6,858 nucleotides of DNA from Chamaesiphon sp. (GCA_026785875.1 JAJAZF010000605.1:1-6858); one strand, 5' to 3'; numbered from the stretch's first letter, positions 1 through 6,748 are shown. Notes: generated by a model not told the origin, from the letters alone. Translations and numbers: made by a program.

Positions 1-456
1 GCTGGGAATCAGACGCTAACATTTTCACAGACAATTGCCAATCCAGTTTTTTCCTATGTAAGTCTTAATGGTAACGGGTATGCTTTCGATCTAGACTTTA
101 ACATCCTCAGCGTTGGAGATCCTGCTACTGGCAAAGATTGTGGCTTTTGGGTTTGTGGTACTTCTTCCAAATCTGTCGTTTTCAACGCTGGTACTGGCAA
201 AACTGAATACCAACTAATAGGAACGGGCGAACCTCATGGAACACTTCAATTTACAGGAGCCTTTGATAATGTGTCTTGGCGCAGTTTGAGTAATGAGGAT
301 TGGAATGGTTTCACTGTTGGCATTCAAGGAACTGCCGCTGAAGTGTTTCCACCTTCTGCCTCCGTTCCCGAACCATTTACGATCGTCGGTACATTAGTAG
401 GCGGTACAGCAGCTTTGAGAATGAGAAAAAAACTCAAATCTACAGCTAAAGAGTAG
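1..456 (+). CDS. PEP-CTERM sorting-domain protein, 3' part
   Basis: The frame is open from the first base and ends at TAG (454-456), giving 151 residues without an N-terminus; the GTG at 271 is internal, not a start. The C-terminus has the PEP-CTERM layout: a VPEP motif (residues 122-125 of the fragment), a short hydrophobic stretch (FTIVGTLVGGTAAL) and a basic tail (RMRKKLK). In known PEP-CTERM systems this tail directs an exported protein to an exosortase, which removes it, so the product is probably cell-surface or exopolysaccharide-associated. The preceding region is rich in Gly, Ser, Thr and aromatics, with two cysteines (47 and 52) and a GEPHGT segment, and looks like a beta-rich extracellular domain; I cannot assign its ligand. 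No exosortase is visible here, which is usual because these targets are scattered. The sorting-signal call is firm; the function is unknown. Confidence 0.85.
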   Translation, partial: AGNQTLTFSQTIANPVFSYVSLNGNGYAFDLDFNILSVGDPATGKDCGFWVCGTSSKSVVFNAGTGKTEYQLIGTGEPHGTLQFTGAFDNVSWRSLSNEDWNGFTVGIQGTAAEVFPPSASVPEPFTIVGTLVGGTAALRMRKKLKSTAKE

Positions 457-484
457 ACAGTAATAGTAAATTCAGTAATGATTT

Positions 485-640
485 AGAGTAGGGGCAATGT
501 CTTGTCTCGCTGTCTTGTCGTTTTTTTATTCGGGGGGAACCCCCGAATAAAAACGCCGCTAAACCGTCGGGAAACAAAGGCGTGCGCGTTGGCAAAGCCT
601 CTGCCTTAGCAGATGCCGCTTCATGAATTGCCCCTACTCT
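485..640. repeat. 156-bp intergenic repeat with 14-bp terminal inverted repeats
   Basis: The ends are exact inverted copies: AGAGTAGGGGCAAT at 485-498 and ATTGCCCCTACTCT at 627-640. Inside are a direct repeat TGTCTTGTC (498-506 and 511-519), a strong perfect stem (523-553), and a GC-rich segment containing a small stem TCTGC/GCAGA (600-604/609-613). The GTAGGGGCAAT/ATTGCCCCTAC ends and the GCGTTGGCAAAGCCTCTGCC-type interior resemble dispersed cyanobacterial intergenic repeats as I remember them. There is no room for a transposase, so it would be a non-autonomous, MITE-like or composite palindromic element. I see no clear target-site duplication next to the ends. The right arm overlaps the last codons of the Uma2 gene. 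Confidence 0.7.
523..553. terminator. Perfect 14-bp stem with GAA loop between convergent genes
   Basis: TTTTTATTCGGGGG (523-536) pairs perfectly with CCCCCGAATAAAAA (540-553) around a 3-base loop. It lies between the stops of the PEP-CTERM gene (plus) and the Uma2 gene (minus), so it could stop transcription from both sides. The T and A runs form the base of the stem, and no separate U-tract follows on either strand, so it is not a textbook intrinsic terminator. It may simply be the core of the surrounding repeat. The structure is certain; termination is inferred. Confidence 0.45.
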
Positions 641-1302
641 GTTTTACGAGGCAGATTTTGAATCTGAGCGGCAAACCATAGAGCGGCATTACCATTCTCA
701 TTATCCATCTGTTCTAAAGTTTGTTCCAGTAACTCGATCGGCAGTCCGGCTAATGCCACCGATTCGCTACATTGTTCGTACTTCCCATCAACTAGTCGAA
801 AAGCCAAAACTTGTCTACCTTTAACATCGATTACCCAGTATTCAGGAATACCTAGAGCCAAATATAGTTGCTTCTTTTCATCTAAATCGATCGCCAAAGT
901 AGTATCAGAAATCTCGGCAACTAAATCTGGTACGCGCCATTTATCTAAATTCACTCGACGCGGTTCACCTGGTTGCCAGCGTGGAGAATTGCCACCAACA
1001 TATAGTACTTTATCAGGTGCAGCACTCTGAGTCTGGGGTTTTTCCATCACACAACCACCAAGTAAATCGAATTTCACATTTGTCTGTCTAGCAAACCAGA
1101 AACCTAATATTAAAGTAAACAGTTCATTAAATCGTGAGTGATTGATGCCTTCGTTGCCCATATCGATCCAAATTGTATCTAGATTAAAAAAAACGCGCTC
1201 CTGTTCGCCGAGGTTTTCGACACGTTCTAGATATTCACTCCAACTGGCATTGCGCCACGAACTAATTCTAGCTGGAGCATCGATGATAATGGAAGTATTC
1301 AT
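634..1302 (-). CDS. Uma2 family protein (PD-(D/E)XK nuclease-like fold)
   Basis: The product has 222 residues, a normal length for the Uma2 (formerly DUF820) family, which is strongly expanded in cyanobacteria and has a restriction-endonuclease-like fold but no established role. The family core is present: PDLVAEIS at 125-132 (candidate acidic residues D126 and E130), then DEKKQLYLALGIPEYWVID at 141-159 with K143/K144, Y147 and the typical GIxEYWVID ending. An upstream NHSRFN segment (54-59) matches the region where the family usually has a conserved His and Asn. There is no signal peptide or membrane segment. The ATG at 1302 is supported by an AGAGGT ribosome site 8 bases upstream. It follows mnmG by 49 bp on the same strand. 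Its TAG stop lies inside the right arm of the neighbouring repeat. The family call is strong; nuclease activity is not shown. Confidence 0.9.
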   Translation of the reverse strand: MNTSIIIDAPARISSWRNASWSEYLERVENLGEQERVFFNLDTIWIDMGNEGINHSRFNELFTLILGFWFARQTNVKFDLLGGCVMEKPQTQSAAPDKVLYVGGNSPRWQPGEPRRVNLDKWRVPDLVAEISDTTLAIDLDEKKQLYLALGIPEYWVIDVKGRQVLAFRLVDGKYEQCSESVALAGLPIELLEQTLEQMDNENGNAALWFAAQIQNLPRKTE

Positions 1303-1310
1303 AGGATTTG

Positions 1311-1316
1311 ACCTCT
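1311..1316 (-). promoter_or_regulatory. Shine-Dalgarno site of the Uma2 gene
   Basis: The minus strand reads AGAGGT here, separated by 8 bases from the ATG at 1302-1300. This is a good anti-16S match at a normal distance and supports that ATG as the start. It lies in the 49-bp gap after mnmG, so the gene can be translated from a transcript shared with mnmG. Confidence 0.6.
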
Positions 1317-1351
1317 GATGATGTGATTGGCTACTAGGTCCCCGCCTAAGT

Positions 1352-3259
1352 TTATACAGCCTGTGGAATTGTTGTTCTATTCTGCACTTCTAACCAAATC
1401 AATAAAGCATTGATATCGGCGGGATTGACACCACCGATGCGGGTGGCTTGTCCGATAGTTGCGGGTTGGACTTGGGTTAATTTTTCTCGTGATTCTTTGG
1501 AAAGGGTTTCGATCGCATGATAATCGATATGATTGGGTAGTTTCCGATTGGAGTGTTTACTTACTTGGTCGATTTGATGTTGTTGGCGACTCAAATACCC
1601 CGCATATTTGATTTCGATTTCGGCACCTTCCTGCTCGGCAAGATTTAGCTCTTTATTACCTAGTTCAAATTCAATTAACTGGGGATAATGCAATCCAGGA
1701 CGACGCAATAGTTCAGCAAGTGTAATCGAACCTTTGATGACTTCCCCAGTTGCCGCCGTAATCGCTTTTCCTGTCGGTTCGAGTTCCTTGACTCTAGTTT
1801 TTTCCAGGCGTTCTTTCTCAGCGACGATCTGCGCCTGTTTGCTCGTAAATAACTCCCACCGCCTGTCGTCAATCAGTCCGATTTCTCGACCTAGTGGAGT
1901 TAATCTTTGGTCGGCATTATCCGATCGCAATAATAGCCGATATTCCGATCGACTAGTCAACATCCGATACGGTTCGCGCAAATCTTTGGTACAAAGATCG
2001 TCGATTAGAGTCCCCAAATAACTCTGTTCGCGGGGAAAGACAATCATCTCCTGATGATTGACAAATCGCGCCGCATTTACTCCCGCGACAAATCCCTGTC
2101 CCGCTGCTTCCTCATAGCCAGTGGTGCCATTTACCTGTCCCGCACAAAATAGCCCCTCAATCTTTTTGGTCATCATGGTGGGATAACATTGAGTCGCGGG
2201 TAGATAGTCATACTCCACCGCATAAGCCGGACGCAGCATCACGCATTGCTCCATTCCTGGGAGCGTTCGCAACATCTCCACCTGGAGACTTTCGGGCAAT
2301 CCAGTCGAAAAGCCCTGAATATACAGCTCAGGAATATCGCGCCCTTCCGGTTCGATGAAAATCTGGTGACTTTCCTTATCGGCAAACCGGACGATTTTAT
2401 CTTCAATACTCGGACAATAGCGGGGTCCCTTGGCATCTACCCATCCGCCATATACAGGCGACAGATGGAGATTTTCGCGAATCAGGCGATGAGTTTCAGG
2501 AGTCGTGCGGGTTAGATGACAGGGGATCTGTTCCTTCTCTACCCACACATCGGGATCGAAACTAAACCACCGCACTCGGGCATCACCTGGTTGTGGTTCC
2601 ATCTTAGTGTAGTCTACCGATCGCTTATCGACTCGCGCGGGCGTACCAGTTTTCAGTCGCCCAGTTTCAAAACCCAATCGGTGCAAGGTTTCCGTCAATC
2701 CCGTCGCGGCAAATTCTCCCGCGCGTCCAGCAGCCATTGATTTATTGCCTACCCAAATCGTCCCACCCAGGAACGTCCCCGTCGTCAAAATCACCGCCTG
2801 ACATTCAAACGCCACGCCAAAATAAGTCTCAACGCCAATGACTTTATTATTCGCATCCAAAACCAAATCCGTCACCATCCCTTCCCGAATGGTGAGATTG
2901 TCCTGATTTTCGACGATATTTTTCATCACCGCTGCATATTCGCGCTTGTCCGTCTGCGCGCGCAATGCCCACACAGCGGGGCCTCTGGTGTCATTCAAGA
3001 CCCGTTTTTGAAGATAGGTGCGATCGGCCATTTTGCCAATTTCACCGCCCAGCGCGTCGATTTCATGGGTAAGCTGAGACTTAGCGGGGCCACCGACGGC
3101 GGGATTGCAAGGTTGCCAGCCGATTTTGTCTAAGTTGAGGGTGAGCAGGAGGGTACGACAGCCTAATCGAGCGGTAGCTAGTGCGGCTTCACAGCCTGCA
3201 TGTCCAGCACCGACAACGATGATATCAAAGCTATCTTGGAATTTAACGTCGGGATTCAT
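1352..3259 (-). CDS. mnmG: MnmG (GidA), tRNA wobble-uridine carboxymethylaminomethyl-modifying subunit
   Basis: MnmG is a cytoplasmic FAD protein that works with the GTPase MnmE. Using methylene-tetrahydrofolate, they install the (carboxymethyl)aminomethyl group at C5 of wobble U34 in certain tRNAs. The 635-residue product is full length for the family. Visible landmarks are the FAD dinucleotide motif VVGAGHAGCEAALA (15-28), QPCNPAVGGPAKSQ (49-62) and RGPAVWALRAQTDKREY (92-108). Further on come RLKTGTPARVD (201-211), GPRYCPSIEDK (278-288), and the second FAD segment FCAGQVNGTTGYEEAAGQG (371-389). Cys51 and Cys282 match the two functionally important cysteines of the family. The C-terminal helical part (about 545-623), including IGQATRIGGVNPADINALL, is the region used for tRNA and MnmE contacts. 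The chosen ATG puts the FAD motif 14 residues in, as is usual; no clear ribosome site precedes it. mnmE is not in the window. A probable promoter lies at 3331-3336. Confidence 0.98.
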   Translation of the reverse strand: MNPDVKFQDSFDIIVVGAGHAGCEAALATARLGCRTLLLTLNLDKIGWQPCNPAVGGPAKSQLTHEIDALGGEIGKMADRTYLQKRVLNDTRGPAVWALRAQTDKREYAAVMKNIVENQDNLTIREGMVTDLVLDANNKVIGVETYFGVAFECQAVILTTGTFLGGTIWVGNKSMAAGRAGEFAATGLTETLHRLGFETGRLKTGTPARVDKRSVDYTKMEPQPGDARVRWFSFDPDVWVEKEQIPCHLTRTTPETHRLIRENLHLSPVYGGWVDAKGPRYCPSIEDKIVRFADKESHQIFIEPEGRDIPELYIQGFSTGLPESLQVEMLRTLPGMEQCVMLRPAYAVEYDYLPATQCYPTMMTKKIEGLFCAGQVNGTTGYEEAAGQGFVAGVNAARFVNHQEMIVFPREQSYLGTLIDDLCTKDLREPYRMLTSRSEYRLLLRSDNADQRLTPLGREIGLIDDRRWELFTSKQAQIVAEKERLEKTRVKELEPTGKAITAATGEVIKGSITLAELLRRPGLHYPQLIEFELGNKELNLAEQEGAEIEIKYAGYLSRQQHQIDQVSKHSNRKLPNHIDYHAIETLSKESREKLTQVQPATIGQATRIGGVNPADINALLIWLEVQNRTTIPQAV

Positions 3260-3330
3260 AATTGATGGGGGAGGAGCTTAAAATTGTAACTTTTCCGCCC
3301 TGAGTTTTAGGTGCGATCGGGTCTATCTCT

Positions 3331-3336
3331 ATTATA
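3331..3336 (-). promoter_or_regulatory. Candidate -10 box (TATAAT) for mnmG
   Basis: The minus strand carries a perfect TATAAT hexamer 71 bases upstream of the mnmG ATG, which would place the transcript start near 3324 and give a leader of about 65 bases. The sequence at the expected -35 distance (around 3354-3359, GAGCTG on the minus strand) does not resemble TTGACA, so the promoter would depend on an activator or a weak -35. The location in the only gap upstream of mnmG supports it. Confidence 0.45.
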
Positions 3337-3366
3337 TTCTGCTAATCGATCGACAGCTCGGCTATT

Positions 3367-3452
3367 GGTGCGTTACGGCTGTCTCGATCCGCTGTCTTGG
3401 ATCGCTAAACCCTAGGCTTTGCCTATTGCACATCGAGGCTGCCTAACACACC
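3367..3452. repeat. 86-bp imperfect palindromic intergenic repeat
   Basis: The outer arms are 3367-3388 (starting GGTGCGTTACG) and 3432-3452 (ending CCTAACACACC). Aligned as inverted copies they match at about 18 of 22 positions. Within the loop are two further exact stems: CGATCC/GGATCG (3385-3390/3399-3404) and TAGGC/GCCTA with a TTT loop (3413-3417/3421-3425). The ends match the GTAGGGTGTGTTAGG...CGTAACGCACC pattern that I recall as a frequent cyanobacterial intergenic repeat. It contains no coding frame. It occupies most of the gap between the small exported-protein gene and mnmG; the rest of that 239-bp gap holds only the TATAAT box. Confidence 0.6.
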
Positions 3453-3498
3453 CTACATCAACCTAGCTTCTTATTTAGGATTGCTAGATGCTATCTAC

Positions 3499-3861
3499 TC
3501 AATTATCGACTAATGCACCTTGTTCGCGGAGGATTAGTCGATCGCCTTTATAGACAAATAATATATTATCGCTACTTACTAAGTAGCGATATGGCCCATT
3601 CCGAAACTCATAACCCATAAAAGTATAACTGCGGCTATTATTAAGTGTTTTACCAGTTAGAAAAATAGATTTACCTGTCTTTAAAGATTTACCAACGTAG
3701 GTAACTCGATCGCAAGTCACATTACCTTCCTCACAATGTTGGGTAATCTTAATTTGGAAATTTTTAGTGACTAAGGTTTCGGCACCTGCAATATCGGTAC
3801 AAGCTATAATTACAGCAATTGGTAGAAAAATAAAACTGATGATGTTATTAGATTTTAACAT
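3499..3861 (-). CDS. Small exported protein of unknown function
   Basis: I do not recognise a named family. The 120-residue product starts with a short basic N-terminus and a hydrophobic core (residues 7-20) and should be exported. Two processing routes are possible: signal peptidase I after AGA (25-27), or lipoprotein processing at Cys21, since IIAC (18-21) fits a loose lipobox. The mature part is a small, probably beta-rich domain with two close cysteines (C43 and C50, HCEEGNVTC) that could form a disulfide, followed by repeated short polar/aromatic strands (VTYVGKSLKTGKSIFLTGK, GYEFRNGPYRYLV, ILFVYKGDRLILRE). The ATG is supported by GGAG 8 bases upstream. It stands alone, with gaps of 239 bp to mnmG and 144 bp to the thioesterase. 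The start, export signal and codon pattern make it a credible gene; its role is unknown. Confidence 0.75.
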   Translation of the reverse strand: MLKSNNIISFIFLPIAVIIACTDIAGAETLVTKNFQIKITQHCEEGNVTCDRVTYVGKSLKTGKSIFLTGKTLNNSRSYTFMGYEFRNGPYRYLVSSDNILFVYKGDRLILREQGALVDN

Positions 3862-3869
3862 TTAAGTCG

Positions 3870-3873
3870 CTCC
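3870..3873 (-). promoter_or_regulatory. Shine-Dalgarno site of the small exported-protein gene
   Basis: The minus strand reads GGAG here with 8 bases to the ATG at 3861. It supports both the start codon and the reality of this otherwise unrecognised small gene. Confidence 0.55.
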
Positions 3874-4005
3874 GGTAAAGTTAATATGGATATTTATAGA
3901 TACACGTCTGTGTCAGCAATTACGGAATAGTTGTTTGAGCATCGGCTCTCATTAAATTTGAATTTATCATTTAGTGGCAATGATTCCGATCCATCAACAA
4001 TATCT

Positions 4006-4416
4006 CTAGTTTTCACCCCACTGGATCAGCCAGTTATTTAGGGCTTCTGGTAATTCCTTACGCTTTCTAGTCTGAGGATCGATGACTATGTGTTTAGTGA
4101 TAGCTGTAGCTAATACTGATAAGTTATTAGACAAGATTTGATATTTAATCTCAAATCTATGGATATCGATCGATCTAGGCGTAAGTTCGATAATTACTCG
4201 ATCGCCACAAAACAATGGTTTGTAAAAGTCAGCAGATACATGAATAATCGGTACGGCAAAATTAGGATTATCTACAAATAATTGAAGATTTATACCCGCT
4301 CCAATTAATGAAGCTTCATAGACAACGTGACAGATTGAAAGAATATTGGCGAAATATACAACTCCGGCTGCATCGGTATCTCGAAATTGAACTAAATACT
4401 CATAACTAAAAGACAT
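4006..4416 (-). CDS. Hotdog-fold acyl-CoA thioesterase, probably 1,4-dihydroxy-2-naphthoyl-CoA hydrolase
   Basis: The 136-residue product is a single hotdog domain of the 4-hydroxybenzoyl-CoA thioesterase group. The family signature is at residues 11-22 (FRDTDAAGVVYF), where D15 corresponds to the catalytic aspartate. It is followed by ANILSICHVVYEASL (23-37). VSADFYKPLFCGDRVIIEL (60-78) is the usual second conserved block around the central strands. The DTDAAGVVYFAN...SICH...YEASL pattern is what I associate with the cyanobacterial enzyme that releases 1,4-dihydroxy-2-naphthoate from its CoA ester in phylloquinone (vitamin K1) synthesis, needed for photosystem I. Substrate assignment from motif alone is likely but not proven; another aromatic or acyl-CoA is possible. 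It starts 68 bp after the kinase gene on the same strand, with only a weak AAGAG ribosome site (4426-4430), and could be co-transcribed. No other men genes are present. Confidence 0.85.
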   Translation of the reverse strand: MSFSYEYLVQFRDTDAAGVVYFANILSICHVVYEASLIGAGINLQLFVDNPNFAVPIIHVSADFYKPLFCGDRVIIELTPRSIDIHRFEIKYQILSNNLSVLATAITKHIVIDPQTRKRKELPEALNNWLIQWGEN

Positions 4417-4484
4417 AATCTGCGGCTCTTCAAGATTTCAAATACGATCTCGCTCCCAACAACCGAATATCGACTAGCCACTAT

Positions 4485-6584
4485 CTACACTAACAACAAT
4501 GGTTGACACTGACTGAGCGCGTGAGCTAATTTCTCGATTTTCACAGGCTTAGTTACATAGCCGTGCATACCAGCGTCTAGACATTCTTGTTTATCACCTT
4601 CTAGAGCATTTGCTGTCATCGCAATAATTGTCGGGCAGCGATGTTGAGGAAAATCAGTTAAAATCCGTCGGGTAGCTTCCATTCCATCCATTTTTGGCAT
4701 TTGTAGATCCATTAATATCACATCATAAGTATGGAGATGTAACAATTCAAGAACTTCGACACCATTCATCGCAATATCTGCTTGATAACCCATTCGCCTC
4801 AACATATGAATGGCAACTTTCTGATTGACAAGATTATCTTCAGCTAACAGAATTCGTAATGGAAATGCAGCGAGAGCTAGATGATGATTTGACGAGCTTG
4901 ATTTTGGTACGGAGAACGATCGCTCGGAATTTTTGCCTAAGATATGAGATAGCACATCTTGGAGTTGAAATTGTTTAATTGGTTTATTTAAGGTAGCCGC
5001 AAAATCGACTTGAGCTGCTTCAGTTTCTACCCGACTGATACTTAGTGAACTGAGCATCACTAATGGTAAATTTTGATATTCAGGAAACTCCCTAATTTTT
5101 TGCGCGAGTGTCAAACCATCCATCTCTGGCATATACATATCCAAAATTGCTAGATCGAAATGTCCGCGTAAATTAAGTAATTTGAGAGCTTCGGCTCCAG
5201 ATTCTGTCGGATGTGCCAGCATCCCCCACGATTGAGCTTGGAGTGCTAAAATCTTGCGGTGAGTAGAGTTATCCTCGACGATTAATAATCGCTTTCCTTG
5301 TAATTCTTCGGGTTTATGCCGATCTTTTTGACAAGAGCGTGTTGAACGTGGAGCCGCTTTGGCAATAATAGTAAAAAAGAAGTTTGAGCCACCCTCACCA
5401 TTACTTTCTACCCACATTCTCCCACCCATCAATTCAGTTAGTCGCCTACTGATAATCAAACCTAAACCCGTACCGCCATAGTTACGAGTCGTAGAAGAAT
5501 CAACTTGACTAAAGGCTTTAAACAATCGATCGATTTTGTCTTGGGGAATGCCAATTCCCGTATCTTTGACGACAAATCGGATCTCATAGGTAGGTTCATC
5601 AGGAGTCAGAACTGGATCTTCCTCAACTACAGTAATTTTTCTAGCAGTCACGCCGACAATTACTTCGCCAGAGTTGGTAAACTTTAAACCATTACCAATT
5701 AAATTGACTAAAATCTGGCGAATACGCGTAGCATCCCCACATAACCAACTAGGTGTATTTTTATAGATGAGATAGGCAAGTTCTAAGTTTTTCTCAGCGG
5801 CTTTAGGTGCAAGCATATCGAGAGTTTCTTCGATGCAATCGCGAATATCAAAAGGTTGACAATCTAGTTCTAATTTACCCGACTCAATTTTGGAAAAGTC
5901 CAGGATGTCATTAATCAGTGTGAGCAAAGCATCGCCACTATGACGAATAGTGCCGACAAACTCATGTTGTTGGGAAGTTAGTTCCGTATCTAATAGCAAT
6001 CCCGTCATCCCAATTACCCCATTCATCGGTGTGCGGATTTCATGGCTCATCGCCGCCAAAAAAGCACTTTTAGCTTGATTAGCCGACTCTGCGGCTTTTT
6101 TGGACTGTTCGAGGAGATGATTTTGCTGCTGAAGTTCTACGGATTTTTGGCGCAGGGCGAGATTAGATGCTTCTAGTTGGCGATGTAGATGGGATTGATT
6201 CAATACTCGCTTGACTCTTTGGCGCAATACTGCCCAGTGAATGGGTTTGGTGATGTAGTCAGCAGCTCCAACTGCGTAGGCTCGATCGAGTGATGCGTTA
6301 TCATCTAATCCCGTAATCATCAATACTGGTGTGAGATCTCCTCCAGGTAACTGTTGCAGGTGTTCGCAACATTCAAATCCATCCATCTCTGGCATGACAC
6401 CATCCATCAGTACCAAGTCGGGCTGGATTTCTTGATAAATCACGAGCGCTTCTTCCCCATTTCGCGCAGTTCTCACCTGATAGCCATCTTGCTGTACTTT
6501 CTCACACAGGAGCTGTCTGACGATATCGTCATCATCGACAATGAGGATTAGTGGTGGGTGATGGGGTGTGTCGTCGATTGTCAT
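4485..6584 (-). CDS. Hybrid histidine kinase, REC-HisKA-HATPase-REC-REC
   Basis: This 699-residue cytoplasmic signalling protein has no membrane segment and no PAS, GAF or other sensor domain; its input is an N-terminal receiver. REC1 (about 12-128) has acidic residues D17-D20, phosphoacceptor D61 (LMDGVMPEMDG), T91 and K113. A Gln-rich coiled linker (about 132-170) leads to HisKA with the phospho-site H181 (SHEIRTPMNGV). The HATPase has N294/N298 (NLIGNGLKFT), DTGIGIP (341-347) and GGTGLGL (370-376). REC2 (about 432-548) has E437/D438, D482, S512 and K534. REC3 (about 576-690) has E582/D583, D626, T657 and K679. All three receivers and the kinase core therefore keep their catalytic residues. 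There is no Hpt domain, so any phosphorelay needs a separate Hpt protein. The output is unknown. The ATG at 6584 lacks a clear ribosome site and follows a T-tract closely. Confidence 0.96.
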   Translation of the reverse strand: MTIDDTPHHPPLILIVDDDDIVRQLLCEKVQQDGYQVRTARNGEEALVIYQEIQPDLVLMDGVMPEMDGFECCEHLQQLPGGDLTPVLMITGLDDNASLDRAYAVGAADYITKPIHWAVLRQRVKRVLNQSHLHRQLEASNLALRQKSVELQQQNHLLEQSKKAAESANQAKSAFLAAMSHEIRTPMNGVIGMTGLLLDTELTSQQHEFVGTIRHSGDALLTLINDILDFSKIESGKLELDCQPFDIRDCIEETLDMLAPKAAEKNLELAYLIYKNTPSWLCGDATRIRQILVNLIGNGLKFTNSGEVIVGVTARKITVVEEDPVLTPDEPTYEIRFVVKDTGIGIPQDKIDRLFKAFSQVDSSTTRNYGGTGLGLIISRRLTELMGGRMWVESNGEGGSNFFFTIIAKAAPRSTRSCQKDRHKPEELQGKRLLIVEDNSTHRKILALQAQSWGMLAHPTESGAEALKLLNLRGHFDLAILDMYMPEMDGLTLAQKIREFPEYQNLPLVMLSSLSISRVETEAAQVDFAATLNKPIKQFQLQDVLSHILGKNSERSFSVPKSSSSNHHLALAAFPLRILLAEDNLVNQKVAIHMLRRMGYQADIAMNGVEVLELLHLHTYDVILMDLQMPKMDGMEATRRILTDFPQHRCPTIIAMTANALEGDKQECLDAGMHGYVTKPVKIEKLAHALSQCQPLLLV

Positions 6585-6594
6585 AAGGGTTGAT

Positions 6595-6634
6595 AAAAAA
6601 AAAGTGATAAATCGATCGAGGATCGGCTTTTTTT
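6595..6634 (-). terminator. Hairpin with T-tract upstream of the kinase start
   Basis: On the minus strand AAAAAAAG (6634-6627) can pair with CTTTTTTT (6604-6597), enclosing an inner stem CGATC/GATCG (6625-6621 and 6617-6613, loop CTC). The T-tract continues to nine T (6603-6595), 10 bases before the kinase ATG. It would suit an intrinsic terminator for the gene ending at 6749, or a leader attenuator of the kinase. The outer stem is all A-T except one pair and the inner stem is short, so stability is modest. In the rest of the 164-bp gap I see only a weak ATCAG/CTGAT stem (6663-6667/6675-6679) and no clear promoter. Confidence 0.35.
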
Positions 6635-6748
6635 AATAGTCTCCATAGTATTTATCCCAAAAATCAGCCAAAAACTGATGTATCTTGCTTATCGTCTGCC
6701 CTTTCGTGCCAACCCTAAAGCTAGCAACTCGCGAAATATCGCCCTGAC

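Noticed and set aside
271..456. Separate 61-residue gene starting at GTG 271
   Set aside because: The same frame is open to the left edge and the upstream residues continue the same domain, so 271 is an internal codon of the partial PEP-CTERM gene.
1675..2436. Further open frames inside mnmG (1675-1872 minus, 1734-2021 plus, 2239-2436 minus)
   Set aside because: All are contained in the mnmG coding region in other frames and have low-complexity, basic translations without motifs.
2246..2740. Two adjacent plus-strand open frames (2246-2515 and 2516-2740)
   Set aside because: They lie opposite well-conserved mnmG sequence, have no recognisable domains, and show arginine/serine-rich shadow composition.
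485..3456. CRISPR array or retron-like element from the repeats
   Set aside because: The repeats are inverted pairs in two separate gaps, with no regularly spaced direct repeats and no cas or reverse-transcriptase gene.
3862..4005. Promoter or operator upstream of the small exported-protein gene (ACAC/GTGT and TAAATT/AATTTA palindromes, TATAAA)
   Set aside because: The palindromes are 4-6 bp and the -35 and -10 matches do not fall at a proper spacing, so they are within chance expectation for AT-rich DNA.
5505..6551. Plus-strand open frames opposite the kinase (5505-5687 and 6354-6551)
   Set aside because: They overlap strongly conserved kinase and receiver motifs on the other strand and carry no recognisable protein features.
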